Assembly: GCF_015832195.1 (NCBI RefSeq)
Contig: NC_052017.1
Span: 106,986,929 to 107,050,928, forward strand
DNA length: 64,000 nucleotides
Origin: Motacilla alba alba
Taxonomy: Eukaryota; Chordata; Aves; Passeriformes; Motacillidae
Direction of reading: 5' to 3'
Part shown: in pieces, positions 23,901 to 39,364 of the stretch
Numbering within the stretch: the stretch's first letter is position 1
Layout of the letters: every line of letters begins with the position of its first letter
Program-made: the position numbers and the translations under genes
Notes under the pieces: model-generated
Told to the model about the DNA's origin: nothing
What the model saw: the letters and a program-made list of their open reading frames with translations, nothing else
Databases searched by the model: none

Positions 23901-26192
23901 AGGGGCTAATAGAGACTTTTCTACTGAAGTGCTGACAATTCAAAAGCAGCCTCTCCCTGCTCAGCTAGGGACTGGGCTAGTTTGGTGGGTGGTTTGGGTT
24001 AGAGATACCCAAGGGAAGAATTACGTCTAATAATATTGAAGTTGGATGCAGAGAGATATGAACTTTGCTCTTTCTTATCTTGCTATGTTGTTTCCACAGT
24101 TCAGCTTATCTTCTGTAGGAACTGCCTTAAGAAATGTCTGGTACAGGCTTTACTCAAGATATTTTTTCAATTTACCTCAAGTAAAACTGAGAGAAACTTA
24201 CCAAGTTTCTTGGGTCTAATCACACCAGCACTGCAGGTGCAATTTTCTGGAGAGTCTGAAAACTTGTACAGCCTGAAAATTTATACTCTAGACACTGATA
24301 ATTTTGAAATTTATCTATAACAATGAATATTCCTATGAAAGACAGACCCATTTTCCCCCACACCCAGCAGACAATTTAGAATCACATCTGTCATGGGAAA
24401 TCTTTTACAGAAAACACAAATTAGGACGACACTATTTTAGAGAAATAAAATGCCCATTTTGCTCATTCTTCTCAGAAAATAGAGCATGGAAAATCTTTGG
24501 GTGGCTACTGTCTGCTAGGGAGAGGGTTAGATGGAATGCCTCACAGTAAAACAATACATTTCTGTAAAATCCTAAGGGAAAAAAAAACCTTATGAAGAAG
24601 ACAAGCTAAATATATAATCCTTTAAACACAGAAACTACCTCACACAGCTCCTTTCAATCAGAGGATATAATTAATTCTGAGCTAACTTGCAGACAAGAAA
24701 ATTGCCATGTTTTCTTTAACTTCATATATATTTCCATATATTTTCTTAATCAATTACATTATTTTACTGTGTATGAATAGCTGGGAGAAGCTTTCTTTTT
24801 TGGTGGATGGCAAGGGGAAGCATAAAGGGAGGTACTGATATAATACAATAGACAGCAGGAAGAAAATGACTCCATGCTCGTCTGTAGAGCATTATAAATG
24901 TACAGCGTAAAATCAAGACAGCACATACTGTTTCTTTTGCCTCATGTGTACACACTGATGCTATCATCTTCAAGAGTGATAACCTACTGAAAAATAATAT
25001 TGCAAGAACAGCTTGCCAAGTCATTAAAAAATTGTACAAGGCTGGACAACCTCTGGCCCCTTTCTGGCTTCCAGCAGAATCAGACCCATTCCCTGCCTTT
25101 GCTCCATAACAGAACCTCCTAGCTGCTTTGAGAACAAAAACCAGGGTTCTTCACTACTGCCTGCCTGGTGGGCACTGTCTGGCCACAGCTGTGTGAGAAC
25201 AGGATTGGACTCTCCGATTGTTTGGAAGCACAAGGAAGTTCTTGTATTTACACTGCCTTGGCCAACAATGTAGGCATCTTATAGTCCCGTGTCTCCACTA
25301 TTTTCCAGAAGCCAATTATAACTGTAATATTTAGAAGTGTAAGGCAAGCCAAAACTGGAGTCCCTTAAAATACAGCGTCTTACAAGAGTATCTGTACATT
25401 TCCTGCTAGTCAACTCCCCTCTAAGTTTTCTGACAATTGTATCACCGTATACCTTAAAAGAGGCAAATTCAATTTTCTGCAGCTTTCTAACACAACAGAC
25501 TTTAGTATATTAGCATGACTTTTCTTCAAGGCAAACAAGAATAAACATGTTTGCAGAAAACTGCTCTGCAATACTCTGCAATATGTCTCCAGCTCCAGCT
25601 GACAAGGAAGATATGAGAAAACCAGAGAAAATAATTAACTGCTACAATTCAGTACAGAATAAAGTAAAAATAGAAGTAAATCCTAGGTTAGCTTCTTTTT
25701 TTTTCTATAACCAGCAAACACAAGAAACGCATTCTATCCTAAATACCACAACACCAATGATTTAAGCCTGACCAGTGATAGAAATAATGAGGATAATATC
25801 TTTCAGAGCTATCAGTACTCTGGTATAGTCTGAATCTCAATTACATTTATTAGATTGAAGAATCAAAGATAATGCAAAATCTTTGAAAGCTCTATGACAA
25901 GACAAGTATTAGAAGCACTTACATAACATTTAATTTAGCTGCGCTGCTCACTAATCGTATTTGACGGAATTCTTTTGGTTTTATTGAAGGTACTGAATTT
26001 CCACTATTATCTGGATTCAAAGGGTAATGTATGAGGAGAGTGAAAATGAACTTCTTCCATTATTAAATTACTGTGAATTAATAAATGAGTTTAGGCTACA
26101 CTACAATTTTGTTATTCTGTTTATTACTTGCAACCCATCGCATAATCCTGCTTGGAGATATCGTGGTTGCTGCTGATAACGTACTATGAATG

Positions 26193-26319
26193 TAATTAAT
26201 ATGGATGCACAGAAGTTAATTGATATATCTTCCCTTTCTGTTTGAATGAGTTAATTAAATTTGTCTGCACTTTAAAAGACTGTATTTATTTCTGTCTAGT
26301 GAGACAATTTTAATTGTCT
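26193..26319. promoter_or_regulatory. TAATTA cluster and inverted SOX-like pair near exon 15
   Basis: TAATTA at 26193-26198, TTAATTGA at 26216-26223 and TTAATTAA at 26251-26258 are homeodomain-type cores. The sequence AGACAATT-TT-AATTGTCT (26302-26319) holds two facing ACAAT cores, the SOX recognition core. All lie within 245 bp of the exon 15 donor. CDH2 enhancers in chick are known to depend on group B1 SOX factors, which makes the pair plausible. No assay or conservation data here. Confidence 0.35.
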
Positions 26320-26426
26320 AAGGAAGTTTTAAAAAGTTATTATGATCTAACATAACAGCTACTCATGCGGAGTAGAATAAACAAAATATAAAAGCTTATC
26401 AGATCTTAGGAGGAAACCCTTTTTCA

Positions 26427-26639
<213 letters not shown>

Positions 26640-29600
26640 TCAAATAATATCTGTCAGGGGGAAACATGAGAAGGAAAAAATGGAAAATGCAAAGTATCAT
26701 TTCACCAGAAGTCCTGTTTTCAGGATTGTAATGCTTACTGAGAATAAGTCAATAACACTGTTATTTGCATACCAACAGGATGTTATTTGATTTATACTCC
26801 CTGAATCTCCTGGTTTGATTCTATTCCATCAGATTTGTAGAGCTTCTCATAAGTTTTCCCTTGAGAAGCAGGGATTTGAGTAGTACTATTAAGCGACTAA
26901 ACACTTTACCTAGTAATGATGATTTACAGCATAGAGCAAAGATGCCAAATCCAACTCTTATTTTTCTAAGAAAATAAATGCCATACATTCTAAGAGAAAA
27001 AAGCAAGCACAGTGTTCTGCACTATTTTCTAATACCTTCAAAGAATGAATTTAAGACTCCTTGCTGATTTTATGTGGCTTCCATAATATGGAAAGCCGAA
27101 GGGGGGAAAATGTCATAAGAAGTACAAAGCTCCTCAGATTTGGCCTTAATTCTAAGCACTTTCTAGAGATTACTCATGAATCTGTTCATTAAGTACTTGA
27201 TGCTGCAGTTTCAAACTCTGGCAGACTGATGAAGTTAGCATAGCAGTATGAATTCCAATAACCAGTATGTATGTATGTGAAAAATTTAATTAGATCAATG
27301 TTTATGCATTGAACATAGATATTCCTGAATTCTCTCTGCACAGTGTGATGCATTTCATCATTGTCATTCTCCTCACTGTTGCCATGTCTAGAAGAAAGTC
27401 ATGCTCTAGGGTGCCTTTACACAGGGCATTGGTGAGAATGCACAACAAAGAACTGGACTTCAAGGCTTAAACAAAAGCCATTCAAGAACTATCAGCAGAT
27501 GGGGGCTCATGACAACTCTGCTGTATGCCAGACACCCTGCCCCACAAATAATCCAAGCAGTTATAAACATCCTAAATAAGCTACTCTACCCATCAAAAAT
27601 ATCAATTTTTCAACAGTGCTGTTCTGGTAAAAATCTTATTTATAATCTCAACTTGCTGGAAGTTGTCTGCTCAGACTATTTTTCATTAGTTCCTTACTGG
27701 CTCCTGAGGGAAGGAGTGCAAGCTCTTACTGTGGCTGTTATCTCACGGGATGTAGATCCTTTCTGAGACTATGACCTCCTGTGACCCCAAACACAGACTT
27801 TTCAACAGGAGAAGAACACTTTTTGACAGCAGAGATGGTAGTTTATGGGGAGAACTGTATCTGATTATCAAATCCACTACACCTTCTGATTTGTTACTTG
27901 GGTTCTCAGATGACTGCACACAAATATATAGTCAAAAAAGGTGGAACAGCTCCACTGAGATCTGAGAATGCAGTTTCATATGCTTTAATTAGATTACAAG
28001 TTCCTTGGGGCAGAGCTTTAACTCCTACCCTTCAGTACTTCATGTACCAAACAGAATAATAAGTGATCTCCAGGAAGCAGTATGAATCAGAGAAAAGTAA
28101 ACAGAACAGAACTTTTTATCCTTTCCCTTTTTATTACGTAAAATAAATCAAAATAGTTTAGAGACATACTATCAGAAAATCCTATCAAACAGAGAAGAAT
28201 GTACTTTTTAGAATTTATAAATATGTAACACGAGTACTTTTCATACCTACCCAAAAGATAAAGGTGGAAAACATCAACAGGGAGAAATGAAATATATATG
28301 TTTGTTTTTTTTTTAATCTAAGCTTTTCATTGTGGAGGAATTCAAACTGGTATGGTTAAATAACAATGTATTAAAACCAGAAGAGCATCTCTATTCATTT
28401 CAATTCTCCAATTTTTTTTCCCTACCCACACACATTTGTATACAATTCTTTTACTGGTTAGTGGTAATACAGAAATATAAATCAAGCTTGTCAGTCTATT
28501 ATGTCCACATCTAAGGCATCCTTTTGTATGTATTTAATATTTGAGACATACAGACTCTAATAGCTAAAAAGTCAGCAAAGAAGCATCTGTGAGGTAACAG
28601 CAGTGCAGAACGTGTCCTTAGGTGGAATCCCACTTTGGTTTTCTTTTCTAGGGTAATTTATGACAGTGTAATTTAGCCTTCTATCAGAGGAAATTTATCT
28701 TGCAGGTCTAATAGTTTCTGGATTGGAAAAGAAGATCCCCTGAATGTATTACCTTGCACTCTCAAACCCCTCCTACCATCAAAACCAGTACTAACTGCAC
28801 ACCAGCAGGGTATGGCCAGCCCATCCACCACCTCCCCAAACCAGCTGAGTGCCAGGCACCATGCAACCACTCCAGCTGTTTCAACATTTTGTCTAAGTCA
28901 ACTCTACTCAATTATTGCAAAGTAAAAGATGGAAAGATGTTTTAAAATACCAGGTCATAAGCTGTTTAGAGGTGCTGAGGTCCCATCTCCTACTCAGCGC
29001 TGCTTTCACAAACAGGATAGCTTTTCACACACTACCTAAAGCTCCTGAATGGATTTAAAGGTTAGCCTCAAATAGAGCTTGTTAAGATAGTTAACTGTAG
29101 AAGTGACAGCTGAGTGGAAAACTGGCACATCAAAGAGAGAACAAAACACAGTGGGATAGGTTGGGACAGACAGCTTTGATCAGTATTCTGGATCATCATT
29201 TTTACTCTTAATTTCAGGACCACAATTCTACAGTGCTTTGGTTTTGCTCCAGTCTTTTCCCATATAACCTGTTCATAGTTAAAATCTGCTTATGGATTAC
29301 TGGCAGTTCATTGGGGAAAAAGTCTCAGCCCTCCACTGGAAATGTACTCCTGTGAAATTTTGAGTATTGAATTCATATGGCTGCCAATTTTGTCAGGGTA
29401 TTTATTTAGTTTGAGCTGTTTAGCCCTAACTCCAGCAATTCTAGAAAAAAATCCCTTCCCTCAGTTTGGACTTGAGCACACTCAAAACAGATGTTTTGTT
29501 CAAGTTTTCTCCTTGTCAAACTTCTGGACAAACTTAAAATTGTTTATGAAAGAGAGAATCTACTTAGTTTTTCTCAACTGTAATACCGCTAAGATATCTA

Positions 29601-31278
29601 AGTTTGCTCCCATTTTGCATCTAGAAAAACTCAGGCCTTTGGAAACCAGAAACCTGGACTAGTCTGATAGTCCAAACCTACAGTCAACAGGGAAACAGAA
29701 ACCTCACATTCTACAACAGAGATGTAAGGGAAGCAAGCTGAATGATTTTTTGTTTTTCTGCTTGTTTACGAAGGGATCTGTTATCACTGGAGAAATGATA
29801 GCTGCCTTTTCTGTAACTGGTGGTTAAAGAGATGACAACCTTAATGTGCTAGAAGGGCATTTTATCAGAAGTTTCATCTTGTGAAATCAATCAATCTCAT
29901 CACCCACTCCCCCCTCAAACCCCATTAACCCCCTCTCCCCTTCAAGTTGATTGCAATATTGACATTATTAGCTCTTCACTTAGTTCTAACAGCTTTAAGA
30001 AAAGACTTCAATCATTATTAGTTGAAACCTTACATTCCTGAAACATGCAATCCCAGTGAAGAGTGCTAAATGTCAAAATCAGGTAACCAAGCCCTACAAA
30101 TTACCAGAAATGTATGCACAAGGCTCTAAAACCCCCAAAAGCATTTTAAGAATATCTACACAGTAGTCCAAAGCACAGTTCAAGTATCTCAACTTGAACA
30201 GAAGAAACATCCAGAATAGAAGAAAATGCCATTTTACACTCCCTAATAACCACTGAAAAACAGGATAACATAGCCTTCAAGAATCTCCTCCTTAAACAAC
30301 TTTCTCCTGGGCAAGGCAGCTATTTACTGAACAGCACCTGGGTAATAATCTCTCACATAGCAGTGACCGGTTACAGCAGGAGACGTTTTAAACATCTTTA
30401 CTTAAGTTCTTGGGTAAAAACTCTAACAAATTAAAAAATGCTTACAGTAATGGATAACTGTCTTATATGAATGTATCCTGGAGAATTATGATGCAGAACT
30501 GCAAACAACAGGATGAAATGGCAATGAACTAAAACTATAAAATGCTATGCAGAGACAGGATAGACTTTTTTTGAGAAAGGAAAACTCAGAAAATATTTTA
30601 ATACATTACATCTGAATTCAGCTTTCCACTACCACATCCTAGTGCCTGGAATTTGACTGACATTCATTAATGGTTTATGACTCTGGCTTCTCTGCTGTCT
30701 TGGAGGTCTTGGTTTATTTCCTGGCTGTTCATGAGACTGTGTGTGATACACTTCTAGGAATGACTTGGGTTTTCTCCTTCTACAGAATGAAAACTTTGGC
30801 TAGGCACTAACGTAGGACTGGACACATGAATAATTTAACAAAACCTCTATACCTGTTTCTCATTTCCAAGGGATGCACCCTTTGCAAAGAAATATGGAAG
30901 TTCAGCTCTATCCCCATACAAGAAATAATCAACTTAACTGTCACCAGATCACTTTAACTTAATTTGATGGTGAGACCTGTAAGTGTCTTTCACTGAACAC
31001 AATCAGCTGCAGTGGTTTAGGTGCATATAAAGCAAGAGTAGCAGAAATTTGAGTTTTACCTGCCCCTTTTAGAGGATGAAGCCTTAGTATAAACTCGTTT
31101 TTTGTATTTTCTGAAGAGAACAGAACTAATAACTAATGACTCTGAAATTCCTATGGATAAAACATGTGTTCTGCTTTGCCTTTTTGTCCCAAAGGCAATA
31201 ACTGTCTGCTCCAATAGAGAAATGGGATGGGAAAGTAAGGAAAGAAATATTTTGCTCCTGCATGTTCCCACTGAAATC

Positions 31279-31318
31279 TTAAAAAAAAAAAAAAGAAAAG
31301 AAAAAAGAAAAAAAAGTG
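31279..31318. repeat. Poly-purine (A/G) tract in intron 14
   Basis: A long A-run broken by single Gs on the plus strand, so a pyrimidine tract in the CDH2 pre-mRNA. It is not followed by an exon-like frame. Confidence 0.8.
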
Positions 31319-32920
31319 AAACCAAATCCTGCTCTTTAGTCTACCCCCAAACCCAGCAAACATCACCCTAAAACGCTATCAAAAATTTTCACATAAAATA
31401 TTGCCTGAGTTCTGCAAAATACTACAACCCCCCCTAACTCTTACATTTCCTGAAACTATGAAACTTCAAAAAAAAAGCAAAGATAGAGAACTGATTAGAT
31501 GTAGGCTGCAGGTGGGAGGATAGTTAAAATGCCTACACCAACAGTTGCTCTTTGTCATTTGCTTTTAGATTACTTTCTGCCATACTGCTTTTCCCGTTTG
31601 TTTTTATTATAGATGCATCTAGAGTACAAGTTAATAATTTTTAAGATAACAAAGAAGATAATTTTCATAATAAAAAGGGTGAAAGTTAAGCTCCAGCTGC
31701 AGATACAACACAGTAACAGACAGAGTTTCTAGATATGATAAAATAAAACAAAACAATTTTGTAATGGAATTACGAGAACATTACTTTTCATATCATGAGA
31801 TAAAGATTCACCAAGGAATGACAGTAATTCCTCCACAGGAGCACTGTATGAGTCACTTATTCAAAAAAGTGAAGCTAATGTCTTAGTAAGCAAACACAAT
31901 CCCTGAAATAACTATCTTTTAATTATAGTATTGTATATTCATGGGGAATATCATAGCAACCTTTATTTCATTCATTATGTTTGAAATTTCAGAACATAAA
32001 ACATGTTCTATTCCTAATGCAATGCAAAATGAAGGTTAAAAACTGCGAGTAAATGATCTCATTAACACTCAGGGTGGTGAAAAAGAAAATCTAATCACAC
32101 GGATTTATGAAGTTCATGGAGTAGGTAAGGACCGTTATCATGTTTACAACAAGTGGTAAAAACACCCAGCACAGAAGACTAATGTTATCTCAAAATGCAG
32201 GCATACAGAAAGTTATGACAATACAAAAAAGAACCCCAAAACCCATGCACAAAAATTCAGAAGGATTATCTAATTTTGCTTTTATCTATGACACATAAAT
32301 GCTGGCATACAGCTACCCTTTCATAAAGGAGCAATTTCTGTTCAGAATTTAGATCCTGCACACATAACTATAAACCATTCATCTTTTATTTTTAATGTGA
32401 TTAACACCATTAAAATAAATGCTACTATTTCCTCTCTTTACCTAAATACGTAAAAATATCACAAAAAGCAAGCTATTGATTAATGTAAAAAAAATGTAGG
32501 AAGGACAGTGAAGACTCCTCAGCAAGAAAACTACTTTGAATAATAGTAGAATCATTGCATTGAAATTCTTGTGCTGAAAAGATCTGAGGGCTAGACTATC
32601 CTACATGTTCAAAACAGCTCATGTGCAATACTTTAAAAGCACTCCTCCCACTGGCTCAGACTCTTGCTTCAACAGGAATACCTGCATGAGCAAGTACTAC
32701 TAAAATTCAGAAAACATTATAGAAATGAACTCAAAGGAGAGAATCATCTTGTGCAATGAGACATATACAATAGCAATTAGATGGAAAAAAAATATATCAC
32801 AGTTATCAGGCTGACATATGCTGCACATATCCCAGTCAAGCACCCACCACCTTGATGTAAATCACACAAACTATACTGTCCCCCATCTGCAAGAGTTTAA
32901 GATTCAGATACAATTTTAGG

Positions 32921-32998
32921 AAAAACAAAACAAAATACCAGGGTTTAACAAACAAAACAAAACAAAACAGCACCAAAAAAAAAACCAACCAAAAAACA
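32921..32998. repeat. (AAAAC)n-like simple repeat
   Basis: Repeated CAAAACAAAACAAAA units, interrupted near 32940-32946 and degenerating to AACCAACC towards 32998. Confidence 0.8.
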
Positions 32999-35900
32999 CC
33001 CAACCCAAACACGAGAATTCTCCCCTTTCCAAACCAGTTGTATTGACTTCTGTGGAATGATGCTGACTCAATCTCAAACCCTCTCATGGCCCATCTCCTC
33101 TAAGTCAGGAAGCTCAACTGTTGAAAGTAGAACACAGTAAACAGAATCCTGAGAAGAATCCAAAGCTTTCTATTTGGAATACCTCTGCTTTCTCTCGTTC
33201 CTCCCTTATCCCCAACTTCTGCTGGTATATTCATTGTTCAGAAAACCCAGACAGTTGCTGCCTGGAATGACAGGAGTGCTGTAAACATTTTGGAGCCTGT
33301 TTTTCAGCCTTTTTCTAGGTGAAAAAAGTCCCAAACATTTCCAGTGTTGACAATGCTCTTTGGAGGCAAGCAGGCTGACTTCAGTTATGACCCCTGGATC
33401 AAAAGCTTTTCAGGCTTACAGAATTAATAGCATTTTTCTCAGCTGCTGTGGAGATCACACGACCCTGTGTACATCATGCCAGAGTAGAAGACAACTATGA
33501 ATCATTCAAGATTTGCAATTTTCTGGACAAGCATTCAGTCTGTCAGACTGAACAAAGCAGACCAAGATGGCCTCAGATGGGATTAACAGAAGACCTTCAC
33601 GAAGGACTAAACTGCTCTTTTATTAAAGATTTCACTTTATAATTCCTTGGAATTGCTGGCACAGGAGAAAAAAAACCAAGCAAACCACACCAACAAAATG
33701 AAAGAGGAATTCCAACTTGTTTCTGGCAGTTGCTATGACTCAGAAGAACTAGCTGGAATTTGAACTCATGTAATTTCTTACAGGCAACACCACTCAGATA
33801 GAATGTACAGAGAGTCTGAAAGGAACCTGCTGAACATGTTTTAGGAGTTTCTGGGTCTGCCATGACAGCTAAGAAACCCAACTTGCATAGTTTCAATATA
33901 AATAAATTAAACCTCTCAAATAAATGAAGTATTTTAAGATAAAAACCTCCAAAGTTTAATTTGTTTCAGGATAAAGAGAGATCTATCACTTACCTTCAAG
34001 TCTAACAGTCATATCTTCAAATAACCTAAACATCTGGGAAATACCAGGCCACACAGGGTAAATCTTCAAACTGTCCTTCTAGAGAAGCATGTGATTTTAA
34101 AAAGTAATTTGCTGGCTATAAATAAAAAGTAACCTTACCTTTTATGAAAATATCTGAAGCTTTTAAAATTCTGTTTTCACTGAAATGCACATGAGGCTTT
34201 AAATTTCCTTTTTATTTTACCACATGAGACGCACCCTGGGCTGGATGGGTCTGTGTTTGAGTCACCTTGTGTGCTGCCTTCTACTGAAGCTGCTTGTTTT
34301 GTCAGTCCTCAGGATTTTTGGGACTGTGCACCATAAAAAAAGTTAATATTGACGCAGAGCATTTTCCTGTAATTTGCTGATGACTTATGGATCCAAGATT
34401 GACACAAAGCAATTTTTCTTGATTTTAATAGAACAGTGGCAGTTTTACCCTGTGAGGCCTCGTTCTGAAAATATATTTTTGACAGTCCCAAACTTTTTTA
34501 GAATACTCACTTCGACACTTGACTGCTTTCACTAACATTGACAAAAATGCAAAGATCTTTCTAGCCAATACCTTTTGCCCACAAAGCTGCATGCAGCTTT
34601 GCTCATGCAGTATTTTGCTAAGCCATGGTTTGCAAAAATGAGATTACTGCTTGCAGAGAACTTGTTGGGGCATTCGAAAAGCTCTGCATTCTAAGTTCTG
34701 AAATCTCACATAAAATGTGTGCAAAACCAAATAAACCCCAACGAAATATAATTCTCCCTCTTTTCTCTGGGCACAGGGGATGAGGGGGGCCAGGAGGGAA
34801 CCAAGAAGAAACAAACCTAGCAGTTATTACCATCTAGTAATGTACAGGCAGAATGTAGATATAAAAAAATGTCTCATCAAAATAAAGTAAAATAATGTCC
34901 CTGAAAAGCAAGAGAGAACATATTTACATTATCCATTGCAGCCAAGAAAATAAGTTGAAAAGTTTGTGCTTTCTCTTTTTATCCATTTTGCAGAGGAACA
35001 AATTCCTAGCTTTGAAGCTATGGGAGAACCTACTCCCATTTTGCCTACTACTGGTATAAAAGCTGGCTACACCAGAAGTGGACAAAAAGCTTGTTACACT
35101 TTGTGCAAGCTGTCCTTTTCTGGACGTGCTTTGTATATTTAGAGTGTGCAAGGGTGTTTTAGACCGCCAGAGACTGGCCTATTGTCACTGGATCAAAAAG
35201 GGGACCCATGTACCTGAACAAAGTGGCTGCAGTGAAGATAACTAAATTGTAGTAGCGGCTTTAAAATTCATCTTTAGAAAGCAAAAAGGGGGTTTGTGAC
35301 TAAAAATCATTAAATCTTTTGTAAAGCCCTTAAAATTCTCTAGGTTTAGATGCTTTCTATGTCCACTGTGAGAGGAAATGGTCCTAATCTCACATTCCTT
35401 ATTAAATTTCTGCCAGTCCATCTGCTGGCAGTTCTCCTGTCTCTGTGTGCAGCACATTCATTCACTGCCGGCGAAAGGCTGCGATTACGGATGGTTTACA
35501 TCGTGCCAATCTCTGCGGCACTCACACGATGTCTCACTCACTCCTGCCACACCACCCTAACTACACCTCTCACAGGGACAGCACTGCCAGCTGGAGAGGA
35601 GCACAGCACAAGACGGGCACAGGAGTGACTTCAGAACCACTCCCGTTTTGCTCCCACTGTACACTGTTACTATGCTTAATGTTTGTGAGCTGCAGCACAA
35701 TCCCTCCCAATGCTACCATACCATCACCTATGGCTTCCCAATCGACTATACTCAGAGAACCTAACTCACTTCTGTCCTGAGGGCTGTGTGGACAGTAATT
35801 AAAAATCAAAGATCCATGACAATTGCTGAACAGATCCTCCAGAGAATTCGGGATGAACAGGAGCTGGGAATATGTGAACTGAAAAATTACTTCTCACAGG

Positions 35901-37135
35901 ACTGAGTTCTCCTAATTTTCTTTTAGGATTGCAACTTTTCTGTACAACAACAGATGCACGAACAGGATGCAGTTCTTGTACTGAAACGATGTACAAATAA
36001 CTGGAATACATGCATAGACTCAAAGGGCTGTTTTCACTTAATTTAACATAAGCATTTTTCCAAAACTGCATAAACTGAAGTTTCCTTTGAATACTGCCTA
36101 AAAAGAACATTATGCACAAAAGCCAGGAAGTAGGAACAGTACTGGGGGAAATGCGGGAAGCATGGAAATTACTAAGGGGAACACAAATTTCAGATAAACA
36201 AACAAATGAGCAGAAGGAAACTATGAAAGTCTGTACCAGTGAAGGGAGACACTTTTCAGATAACTCAAGTGCCAGATGACTGAGACTGGGGATGTGTGGA
36301 AGAATTGCACTTAATTTTTCAAGGCTTTTAACTGGAAAATTTCTTAAGACTCTATTATACGCACTTTCTCTTTGTAATTACTACACTCACTTCCACCATT
36401 GATAATGTGCATAAATCTGCTGTTTGTCATGTTCATAAAGCACTTAATAAATGTCCTCTGAAGGAAGGAAATCACACTGCTAGAAAATCCACTAACTTGG
36501 AGAGAGATGGGGGAAAAGACACTATTCTTAGCATATACACATCACTCCTAGTCCTCTGACATATCCGCAGTGGTTCAACCAGAGGTGACGTGAGAGTAAA
36601 TGCATATGGCACCTGCCTAGGAAAGTGTTTGAATAAACACAGATGTGCCCTGACAGCTACTTGAAACCTAAATGCTTTCCAAGCTTGAAATCCCAGTGGT
36701 GGCAAATCTGTCAATAGCTAACATTACTATTTATCTAGAAAAGCATTCACCCACCACCAAGAAAAGGTTGTATTTAGTTTAGATTATATTAGGCACCCTG
36801 CACTTGTGTTGCTGTACAAGTTCCAAGACAAGGAGTGAGGAAAGTTTACAGACAGCAATGACAGTGACATTAACTTTCATTTAAACATAACAGCCTTAGC
36901 TGGAATCTGGTCAGAATGCTTTTACTGCAAGAGGACAAGATACTGTTTTTACATCTTATCCAAATGACAAGCAACTGGTATATCTGTAATGGCAAAAAAA
37001 CCCCCAAAAACCAATGTTTTATTTGAAGTTATTGCCTTCAGTACTTAATGCAAAAATTAGCAACCTACCAGAATGTTTCAATGGAAACAAAATAAAGTGC
37101 AGTGAGAAGTGTACCTCTGTACATAAAACCCATTA

Positions 37136-38579
<1,444 letters not shown>

Positions 38580-38813
38580 TGAGCAAGATGATGATACAAA
38601 GCAGAATTGCAATAATGGCACCAGTGCCCAGCCCTGCACCAACAATCCGGTCAACATCTGTGCAGTCTCCATTTAAGTCACACTGGCAAACTTTCACCTT
38701 CAGCAAGGAAGTGCTGGATGCATGTGGATTTCCAGAATCTGTAATTATTATGGGCACATCGTAGATACCGGCCTCCAAGAACCGGATTCTTAAGGAGAGC
38801 TGGGCGTGATCGC
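38580..38813 (-). CDS. CDH2: CDH2 exon 13: EC5 and start of transmembrane segment
   Basis: Completes Gly501 and encodes residues 502-578 plus one base of Ile579 (234 nt). It covers the end of EC5 with the cysteines of [13 protein letters not shown], which form the membrane-proximal disulphides of classical cadherins. It then runs into the membrane helix [20 protein letters not shown]. The acceptor is cacacacag before GCGATC; the donor is TTGCTCA|gtgagt. The transmembrane helix is split between this exon and exon 14, as in other vertebrate CDH2 genes. Confidence 0.97.
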
Positions 38814-39130
38814 CTGTGTGTGAAAATAAGGTGCTGGTTAAAAAGTAACATACTGCTCACATGGGATTAAAACAGTATTGGCAAAAATAGCTCATGTTTG
38901 AGCTTAGGGTTAACTTCTTGCTCAAACTGCTATGTGACACTCAGGGTAACAGATTTCCTGACTGCTGTGACCATCTTTTCTTTCTTAAAATTTCCTGTCC
39001 TGGGGAACTTACACTAAAGTGATTTCTTGTTCAGATCAACCAAACTCATGTATATTGTGAAATAATACCCAAGAGAAGATATTTGTGGAGGTTTCTTTAA
39101 AACTATGAAGATTTCCATAATGTTAATTAC
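38814..39130 (-). other. CDH2: CDH2 intron 12
   Basis: 317 bp, the shortest intron in the window. GT-AG, nothing else seen. Confidence 0.9.
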
Positions 39131-39364
39131 CACTAATTCGAACAATGGTCCAATTCCTCTTAATACTAGCAGGTGTGTCAGGCAGCTCAAAGGCAAACGG
39201 GCCTGCATTTGGATCTATGTCAGGGTCTACAGCAGTGATGTTAATAGCATTAGGCTGCAGTGTTTCACAAGTTGTGGCTTCTTTTGGATGCACTTGGGGG
39301 GCATTATCATTGATGTCCAGCAGGTATATCTGAAGTGTGCCAGTTCCACTCATTGGGGGTATTC
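39131..39364 (-). CDS. CDH2: CDH2 exon 12: end of EC4, start of EC5
   Basis: Completes Gly423 and encodes residues 424-500 plus the first base of Gly501 (234 nt). It contains [20 protein letters not shown], whose DINDN closes EC4, and a cysteine (ATTCET) of the membrane-proximal domain. [11 protein letters not shown] holds EC5 calcium-region acidic residues. The sequons NIT and NWT are present. The acceptor is tttcttttag; the donor is ATTAGTG|gtaatt. It is separated from exon 13 by an intron of only 317 bp. Confidence 0.97.
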
